64,000 nt of DNA, taken from the NCBI GenBank assembly GCA_963082975.1, contig OY720344.1, positions 83,192,053 through 83,256,052 on the forward strand, given 5' to 3'. How positions within the stretch are numbered: position 1 is the stretch's first letter; the number at the start of each line of letters is the position of its first letter. The notes under the pieces are model-generated. The model saw only the letters and a list, made by a program, of their open reading frames with translations. It was not told where the DNA came from and did not search any database. Made by a program: the position numbers and the translations under genes. Positions 57,801 through 64,000 of this stretch are shown one piece after another. Origin of the DNA: Labia minor. Its lineage: Eukaryota > Arthropoda > Insecta > Dermaptera > Spongiphoridae.

Positions 57801-58927
57801 AAAAAAGGCAATGCTTTGTTTAATTTTCTCTCCGGGACATATATATAAAAAAAGGTTACTTCCTCTTTGCCATTTGAGGGGAAATCTATCCCACTTTCAA
57901 TGGCAACAAACCTGTAAGAATTCATCATTAATTTCAATGCTATAAAATATTCTCAATTACTTTCAAAATGAAAATCTATCCTGAAATCAATATTTATGCT
58001 TAAGAATCCGTTGAAAAAAAATTAATCTGAGCAATACAAAAGGAGTTAGTTATTAAAAGTAATTAATCGCTAATTAATTATAATTCAATTATATTTCTTC
58101 TATAACTTCCAGAGATCGATTGAAATATCTATAAAAATTTTCAAAAGTCTATCTCAATATTAAGATGATGAAAAATCGATTTCAATTTGTCAAAAGAGCG
58201 AACAGGCAGACATACAGAGAGACAGACGCCAAGTGAAGTTGAGAAAAACGTTATAAAAAATCCGTAGAGCGGTTTAATATATCCCAAATTCAAATATATA
58301 TACAAATTTTGCTATTATAATAAGACAAGATATATATATGTGATATTTCAGATACTGTGTACTCAACTTTAAAAATATATTTTTAAATTCTTAGAAGCAT
58401 TTATTTGGGTAATGAAAAAAATAAAACAATATTATTTGACCTGATGATGTTGAGTTTGATCTTCTTAATTCAAGGCTTCTTACATAAAAGCAAAGTATTT
58501 ATCTGTATATTATAAAGAATTTAAATATTTTTAGCATTATTTACGATTCCCATATTCTTTTAAAATATAAAAATTATAAAAAAGTTGTTGATATCTTTTG
58601 TTTAATACATTCCTCCAAATAGATTGTTTTTTATTTCATTTGATTACTATCATTTATTTATTTTTTTATTTATTTATTTAATCCAGGTATATTGGACTTT
58701 TCGTAATTTACCTTGTTTACACATTTATTGTAATAATATATTGGATTCAGGGAATCCCCAAACCACTCGATCTCATATCTAATATTATAGAATGTTATCT
58801 CATTGATTTTCTTTTCTTTCCAGCGGCTGTGAATCGAGTCCGGGATAGCCTCGATGGCGCCGATGATACGGACCTCCTCTTCCTTAAGAGTTTAATGGAT
58901 TCCCCAGTCGTCCGTGGACTTGTCAAG
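44539..58927 (+). CDS. MAGUK scaffold protein, MPP2/MPP6/Varicose-like, 5' part
   Basis: First coding exon 44539-44581 (MAQSRIQPPPPSGM, phase 1, strong start context gcagccatgg), then 58824-58927 after a 14.2 kb intron. The joined codon is GCG. The second exon reads AVNRVRDSLDGADDTDLLFL then KSLMDSPVVRGLVK and ends in phase 0 at aag|gtaatt. This is the first half of an L27 domain. The pattern DLxFLKxxMxxPxVxxLxK is that of vertebrate MPP2/MPP6 and fly Varicose. L27 domains pair with L27 of partner scaffolds at cell junctions. The remaining L27, PDZ, SH3 and guanylate-kinase exons are beyond the window. Family is well supported; the exact orthologue is inferred. Confidence 0.85.
44752..44782 (+). 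CDS. Possible alternative first exon of the MAGUK gene (MKSPQLNHIK)
   Basis: An ATG at 44752 opens ten codons that run into a strong donor (aaag|gtgagt). The exon is 31 nt, so it leaves phase 1, the phase needed by the L27 exon at 58824, and would give a GCG junction codon. It lies 170 bp after the donor of the first exon. Support rests only on the donor and phase; a chance match is possible. Confidence 0.35.
47660..47865 (+). promoter_or_regulatory. GC/CT-rich block in MAGUK intron 1
   Basis: It stands out from AT-rich surroundings: cccgccccccaccggctc, gccgccctgctcctctttct and a C11 run near 47822. It could be an enhancer, an alternative promoter or a low-complexity tract. No exon fits it. 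Only the base composition is seen. Confidence 0.4.
48395..48434 (+). repeat. (AT)n microsatellite
   Basis: About 40 bases of pure TA alternation. Similar tracts lie at 50684-50706 and 51816-51850. Confidence 0.95.
49380..49898 (+). promoter_or_regulatory. GC-richer leader/promoter region of alternative first exon
   Basis: Much less AT-rich than the surrounding intron and purine-rich near the exon (aaagaggcgaggagaggggg, about 49751). It ends directly at the ATG of the exon at 49899. An 82-codon frame at 49469-49717 crosses it but has no recognisable domain. Best read as promoter and 5' UTR of the downstream exon; this is inference from position and composition. Confidence 0.55.
49899..49977 (+). 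CDS. Alternative first coding exon of the MAGUK gene
   Basis: ATG at 49899, 26 codons, then the strong donor cat t|gtaagt. The peptide is MVLFGRRRQTDRRHLLASSD followed by SITHEH. The 79 nt leave phase 1, exactly as the first exon at 44539 does, and splicing to 58824 gives a Ser codon and the L27 domain in frame. Codon use is GC-rich compared with surrounding DNA, as for real exons here. The N-terminus is strongly basic (GRRRQTDRR), unlike the proline-rich one of the upstream exon, so the two forms may differ in membrane or partner binding. Confidence 0.72.
52913..52933 (+). repeat. (AC)n microsatellite
   Basis: About ten AC units in MAGUK intron 1. Confidence 0.9.
53815..54286 (+). repeat. 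Repeat cluster: R1-like hairpin and Helitron-like block
   Basis: It begins with the hairpin accgagccgccgctcggtac (53833). It then shares long stretches with the protease intron at 22080-22440: acatacagcccttaaa, tatatttcgtgatttgatta and aggaagc(a/g)ctatccggcgtt, then aagaaaaaactaacaaagat. The shared blocks keep the same order at both loci, so this is a dispersed element. Confidence 0.65.
54287..54910. mobile_element. Foldback element with about 102 bp perfect terminal inverted repeats
   Basis: 54287-54391 and 54807-54910 are inverted copies; I find no mismatch over about 102 bases (for example acgtttttccaatggactaa on the left against its exact complement on the right). The 415 bp between are AT-rich with no ORF. 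Perfect arms imply very recent formation or gene conversion. A target duplication is not clear. Superfamily unknown. Confidence 0.88.
55078..55470 (-). repeat. Dispersed repeat shared with 21640-22100 and 5770-5960
   Basis: Read on the - strand it matches the protease intron: gtgtgaatttgaaaaaaatcg ttagagcggtttttgagaac at about 55180-55135 corresponds to 21955-22000, and the (tatc)n tract and agctagcataataagataag follow. The other end has atttaatttcgaaataaaat, also at 5825-5850 and 21680. Confidence 0.68.
55500..55575 (+). mobile_element. tRNA-like SINE head or tRNA-derived fragment
   Basis: gtggctagagagatgtttta (A-box-like) is followed after 27 bases by the B box ggttcgaaactcgccgggtg. The spacing fits a tRNA-derived pol III promoter. 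An acceptor stem cannot be closed, so a working tRNA gene is unlikely. Confidence 0.5.
55981..56568 (+). repeat. R1 hairpin repeat, + orientation, diverged
   Basis: A first hairpin at about 56008-56031 (gagccgaggctcggggtccc ggta) is followed by about 500 bp of AT-rich sequence and a second at about 56538-56568 (gtcgagtgatagttcggtgt, cccaggta). The two hairpin types are those that bound units elsewhere, here farther apart and with a weaker second stem. Confidence 0.6.
56670..56785 (-). pseudogene. LINE reverse transcriptase fragment 2
   Basis: On the - strand, RLMANTGGPSQSKRRLLLVA followed by AQSMMLYGSEIWAL. This is the segment after the RT palm of common arthropod LINEs (RLM.N.GGP, LLYG.E.W). 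Only about 38 codons survive. Confidence 0.75.
57341..57545 (+). repeat. R1 hairpin repeat, complete-looking unit
   Basis: It runs from gaggaccccagttcaattca through gggtcgagcgacagctcggt, cccaggtattaatattacca, to taccgagccgaggctcgggg and tcccggta. Both hairpins are intact. It directly follows agctaaaattg (57310), the end of another repeat. Confidence 0.75.
57719..57741 (+). repeat. (GT)n microsatellite
   Basis: Eleven GT units inside MAGUK intron 1. The open frame across it (57655-57945) has no domain. Confidence 0.9.
58824..58927 (+). CDS. MAGUK common exon: L27 domain, first half
   Basis: Acceptor tttctttccag, exon of 104 nt, donor aag|gtaatt. It needs phase 1 from its upstream partner and leaves phase 0. 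Its codons are clearly GC-richer than flanking introns. DTDLLFLKSLMDSPVVRGLV is the diagnostic part for the MPP2/MPP6/Varicose group. Confidence 0.9.
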
Positions 58928-61699
58928 GTAATTTTCTTTTTATTTTTCTTTATTAAATTTTAAAATTGGATTAACATAGAATGTTAACCATTGAAAACAA
59001 ACAAAAAAAAATAATTAAATTTATAAATAATGTTATTAATCATAAAAATTATTTCTCATCCTTGAAAATGGACTTTAAATGTAATAAAAATTCAATACAT
59101 GTATAGTTTTTTAAGTTAGAATAATTATAACTAACCAGTGAATTTTCTTAGAAAACTCGCTTATTGTTTTCACAATAGGATAAGTATTCATAAACCAATT
59201 ATTTTTCTCATGTGTTATATAAATAAATAAATAAATAAAAATAGAAAATTTAACATATAAGAATAATCAGCATTGAACCAAAATAAAAAATATATACAAG
59301 TATATAAAAATTCACAAATTTTAGGCAAATATAATTTTCTGATAATTTTAATATTTAGGTCTCTGAGATATTTTTAAATCGCGTAAAATAGAAAAATCTT
59401 TTACTGGTATACTTGATATTAAAGTTTTATTTTTAAACATAGCTTAGTCCTATGATTCAATATAAATTACAGATATTTTAAATATTATTATAGTAATACA
59501 AATAAAATATTGAGATAGATTAATTTCTAAAACAAACTTTAATTCTTTAATCCTTTATTTTGTTGATATCAGTCTAAAAAAACATTTAAGATGTTAGTTT
59601 TATAAGTAACTCTAATGACAGCCAAAAGAAACATTAAAAAGAAAAAAATAGAAACGAGGGAAAATAACATTTGACAGGTAACTGAAGTCATTAATGATGG
59701 AAAGAAAATGTTTTCATGTCACTCGTGAATTTATATTGGATTGGATATAATTATATTTATTAATGAAGTGATTTAATCCTGAATTGAATATATACATTAT
59801 TTTTTTCTAAAAATCAATCATTTAAATTTTAAAAATATAGTTATTTGAAAAATTATTGACAAACCGTCATTCAAAGATTTGTTAGTTTTAAAAATTTACT
59901 TTAATCCTATTTAAATATTATTTTCTTTTAAATTCAAGTTAATTAATTGTTTATGACCTCACATTCTAATTTATAATCTTCAATTTATCTTATATTTTAT
60001 TATAAAATAATTATTATTTATGTTATTTAATAATGTTAATATTAATATATATTTATATGCCAATATTTTTCTTTATTTATAAGAAGGCTATATATCTATG
60101 TATGAGATTAATAATTAAAAATTAATAATTAATAATTAAAAAATATTAATTAAAAAGTACAATTCTTTTTTTAAAATTTCTAAAAAAATTTTAAAATTGT
60201 TAATAATAATAATTCTTATTCTGAATATTATTTTTATTATTTTGTCTAACAAGTTATTTTAAATTATATAAATGTTTAAATATATAACAATTTGAAGAAT
60301 AATTATTTTATTATTTTAATAATAAATAATACAATACTTACTATTTCATTTTATTTTATTTATTTAGTTTTGTTTTCATAAATTTATTTTATATTATTAT
60401 AATAGATCTCTCGATTTACATTGAAAATAGACATTGCATATAATCTTGTAAATCGAAATATTGGATTTTGTAATGTATATACAATCTTATAAAACGAAAA
60501 CTATACTATAATAAGCATAATTCAGTCAGGAATAAATAAAATTATATTTCGTTTATAAAATAACAAATATGGTATGTAATAATATGTGTATATACATATT
60601 TAATTTATTTTACCGAGGGGAATCCCTAACCCTTTTGTTGACACCAGTGTTACCAAAGGAATAAAATTTAAAAATGAGGCGGTCTATAACGCCAAAAGTT
60701 CACAATAATATATATATAGATTCATACTATCTTTATTTTTACTCTGTACATTACACAATAAAATATTTATTTTTACTAAATGGTTCCTTTTAGTGCCTAT
60801 ATTTTTTGAAGCATTTTCAATTTATGTACCTTAATGTAGGAGGGAGGGGGCGAAAACCTTTGCTACGCCACAACCTTAAATATTTGTTATATGTGTTTAT
60901 GCAGAGCAATATAACAATATCTTCTACATTAATATAGGTATATAAATAAGTTTATTCATATACCTATATTTATATTTAATAAATAAAGCAAAAGTTATAT
61001 AGCTATATAGGTATAGTCATTTATAGAAATAAAAATGTTTATTTCATTAATACATTCATGATTTAAAATCAGAAAAATAATTATGAAATGATTTTTCTAG
61101 ATGCTGATTTAAAATTTCGTCTTCTTTTTTGATCTTAAACTATTAAGGAAAATAACAAAAAAGCAAACTATTCTTAGATTTCTAGAAATTAAGATCGATC
61201 TGACTGTTTTCTACTTAATTCATTATTGATTTATAAATTTTTTTTTTATAGATATAGAAGGTTTTTGTTTTACCTAGACATTCATTTGTTTAAGAAGAAA
61301 ATAAATTTCGTTTGAGAAGTTTATTTAAAAACATCCTTACACCATTTACATTTCGATAGATAGAGGGACATAAATAACGTATAAACAAATTCAACAAACT
61401 TAAAAGTGTTTTTCAAATAAACAATTTATAAAGTTTAACCAAGATCTAAGAAAGGCCAGTGGACAAGAAAATCCAATTAATTATTTTGTTATAATTTCTA
61501 AAGCAACCTCATCTTACTTGGGAGATCATGTGGGATGATAAATTCATAAATATTAAAAATTTATTTTTTTATTTTTTTTTAAATAATAAAAAATAACATT
61601 TTCCAATTAGATTAATAAAATTAACTCTAATTTAGAATACTAAAAAGAATTAATTATTTTTATATTATTACTTTTAACATAAATAATATCTTTAAAAAA

Positions 61700-61865
61700 C
61701 TTGGTGATGTCGCTCACGTGGGAGTTGAGTGAATTCGCAATTGTTCTAATATATTATTTATGTTCACCTTCTCGTTACCCTTAATTGCGTGGGATTGTCC
61801 AAATGATTCTCTTGGAGACAAGGGCGGAGGTCGTTCAGTGCCTTCAGCCCACGTAACTTTTTCCA
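61700..61865 (+). promoter_or_regulatory. GC-richer island in MAGUK intron 2
   Basis: It contains tcacgtgggagttgagtg at the left and cagcccacgtaactttttcc at the right, so a CACGTGGG-type E-box-like site appears in inverted order at both ends, 130 bp apart, with cttctcgttacccttaattg between. No ORF or exon fits. Enhancer or relic element; only composition and motifs are seen. Confidence 0.35.
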
Positions 61866-62812
61866 ACTGAACATTTCAAATTATTTTAACAATCTCTATT
61901 TATTATCTACTCCTGTTCTTTTATGAGCTTTCTTATAAATTTTAGCTTATAAAAATTATTTGAGTAATCATTAAAAATATAAGATAATATTAATATTTAT
62001 AATCTATAATATAATGATTAATTATTTTTATATTATTATCAATTATTAATTGAAGTATTTCATTCCTTATTATTACTACAATTTTATAATAATAATTATT
62101 TATTTAATTATTTCTTAATTAAAAAGACTCACTAATTATTTATAATAAAATTAAATTTAAATGATTAATATATTCAAAAGTGTAGCTCAATGACAATGAT
62201 ATAATCTGCTCTAGCTGACTATCTCCATTTTATTAATAACGATAAAATATTCGAAGAATCTAATATCACTCGTAGTGATAACTTTATTATTAAACTAATT
62301 AGGAAACACTACCTTCAAATATCTAATACATTTAACAATAGTCTCAATTATGGCTCAATATTCCAAAATGATAAATTTGAAATATCATTAATAATAGATT
62401 TAATACCTCCAGAAGCATAGAACATTATTATTAATATTATTCTTTATTATTATTATTTTATATCCAGAATGAAAAAGGTGTTCCTTTAATTTATCCTATC
62501 ATTAGAAGAGAAAAAACGACAAATCAATAATTTAAAAGTCTAATTTAAATTAATAAGGAAAACATGTACAACTAATGCTGGTGGTCACCATATCAATAAA
62601 ACAATGTATGTTTAGTGAAGGAAATCATCAGGTTGAGAAAAGTCATTGTCATTGCCCGAAAACAGCGCTCCTGGCCTTTACATTTTTCCGACACTATACA
62701 TAATGTAATAAACTATTTTAATAAATAATTTTGTGTGAACAAAATTCCATCCTACCTTCCTCCCGTATGTAAATAATTTCCCTAAGACGCACATCCCTAA
62801 TTAGTCTAAGCC

Positions 62813-62970
62813 AGCGGTTTTCAAACTGTAGTACATATACCACTGGTGGAACCTTATAACCTAATGGTGGTTACTTTACTTTTAGTAAAGAAATTATTTT
62901 AGTTGTACATGAATTTTTGATGGAAGTTTCTTGTGGTACAAAATTCAAAAAGCTTGAAGACCGCGAAGGC
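62813..62970 (+). mobile_element. hAT-like MITE (candidate)
   Basis: It begins cagcggttttcaaactgtag and ends gcttgaagaccgcg, which inverted reads cgcggtcttcaagc, close to the start. The cagnggttntcaaact pattern is typical of hAT terminal repeats. The interior repeats the theme (ataccactggtggaacctt). The 8 bp target duplication expected for hAT is not evident. Confidence 0.5.
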
Positions 62971-64000
62971 ATTTTTCAGCCTTTTCTTAGACAATAAAAT
63001 TTTTCGTATATCATAAGAACTTGTAAAATATTGTAAATATTTAAAAAAAACAATAATGTGTATAATAACGACCTTTGAGTCACATATTAGGTATAAAAAT
63101 ATGCATTATAATCCGTTTTATATTTTAAGAGTAAAAAAAATTGTATAAATTTAATAATAAAACATATACTTTTTAAACTTCAAAAAAATTTAAAAAATCT
63201 CAATTATCGAATGATGAACTAATGAACTTAAGGATAAAGGTTCCAATCTCACCAAGATCATCCCAAAAATTTAAAATATAATAATTAATATGATAGAATG
63301 AAAATAAATAAATGTGTATACTGACTACGATGAGTTTTAGCCAATAAAATAATAAAACAAATCAAATAAATAAATCATAAACTTATTAGATATTTTTGTA
63401 AAATTGTCAGTTTTTATTCGATTACGTCATTCTCTAATGAATACTTCATTTTTTTAATTTAAATTTACTTTTGATAATTACCCAAGGATAAAAATCGTTA
63501 AGTTGGAAAATTATTATTCCTATCTTGAAGTATGAATAGAAACCCCTTTATTGTACACGAAAGGGTTGGGTTTTATACCCTTTCAAGGTCAAAATGTTCT
63601 TCAACCTTATGCCATTAATTGCCTTTTGCATGCAAAACTTACCAACTTGTTTTTTGTTTTTTTTTTTTTTTGCATTTCCTCTGAGAATATTATTATTATT
63701 ATTATTATCCTATCCAGAGACATAATCTAATGATGTGACTAAATTTATATTGTTTCTAGTGTTTTTGAACTTTTGAGGATTTCCTCCAATTAATTAAATG
63801 AAATCTACCTAATATTAATTATTCTCTTCTTTAAGGATCTAAGTCCATTTCAGCCATTTGGATATTTTTATATTTGACTATCGATTATTTTTTATCAAGT
63901 TTTTGAACTTAATATCTTTATAATTTGAGTAACGATTGATTTTGGTTTTGGTTTTAAATTTAGTAAAAACATTTAAATATCCAACATAGCCATTAATTAT

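Larger units (their letters stand above)
44582..58823 (+). other. 14.2 kb MAGUK intron 1
   Basis: Mostly very AT-rich. Items inside: an alternative first exon with a GC-rich leader (49380-49977), a CT-rich block (47660-47860), AT microsatellites (48395, 50684, 51816), (AC)n at 52913, a GC-richer stretch of unknown content at 53160-53450, a cluster of repeats at 53815-56570 and an R1 copy at 57341-57545. Between 44800 and 47600, and between 50000 and 52700, I see nothing beyond A/T-rich sequence. Confidence 0.7.
58928..64000 (+). other. MAGUK intron 2 (continues beyond window)
   Basis: About 5.1 kb of AT-rich sequence with no further exon found. Items: a GC-richer patch at 61700-61865 with cacgtggg and cccacgta, a possible hAT-type MITE at 62813-62970, and short unexplained patches at 60600-60700 and 62620-62700. 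Confidence 0.65.

Noticed and set aside
57655-57945. 96-codon frame in MAGUK intron 1
   Set aside because: It spans a (GT)n microsatellite that translates as Cys-Val repeats; no domain.

Overview
This is an AT-rich, intron-rich animal genome, almost certainly an arthropod. The evidence is a secreted protease carrying peritrophin-A (chitin-binding) domains fused to SRCR, C-type lectin, kringle, LDLa, PAN and trypsin modules, together with gypsy, mariner, P-like (THAP), piggyBac, LINE and SINE-like elements. The very low GC content (judged by eye, not computed) and dense introns would fit, for example, an AT-rich parasitoid wasp, a hemipteran or a copepod. The sequence alone does not settle which.

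Layout. (1) 1-3871: the 3' part of a Ty3/gypsy LTR retrotransposon on the + strand: end of RT, RNase H, integrase, a long tail with an AT-hook-like motif, polypurine tract and 3' LTR. (2) 4221-27114, + strand: 21 exons of a mosaic serine protease of the Tequila/neurotrypsin kind. I assembled 1395 residues with every splice phase agreeing; the 5' end with the signal peptide lies outside the window. Its introns hold decayed mariner copies, a LINE fragment, SINE-like units and several hairpin-ended repeat families. (3) 27863-42969, - strand: a complete WDR35/IFT121 gene in 21 exons, 1184 residues, convergent with the protease. Its 6.2 kb eighth intron has collected a P-like THAP element with a perfect target-site duplication, nested foldback elements and an intact piggyBac transposase ORF. 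(4) 42970-44538: a 1.6 kb head-to-head intergenic region. (5) 44539 to the right end, + strand: the start of a MAGUK scaffold gene of the MPP2/MPP6/Varicose type. It has at least two well-supported alternative first exons (44539 and 49899), possibly a third (44752), all leaving the same splice phase, which join an L27 exon at 58824-58927. The rest of the gene is beyond the window.

The three host genes have no evident common pathway. The protease is predicted to be secreted and to bind chitin and glycans. WDR35 is a core subunit of the ciliary retrograde transport complex IFT-A. The MAGUK is a junctional scaffold. The repeats are the other main content. At least three related non-autonomous families (called R2, R3 and R4 here) share one design: a palindromic or inverted-repeat start, a matching subterminal inverted repeat near the end, and a short terminal hairpin. 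This resembles Helentron-derived (HINE-like) elements. A further family (R1) is bounded by GC-rich hairpins in an otherwise AT-rich background.
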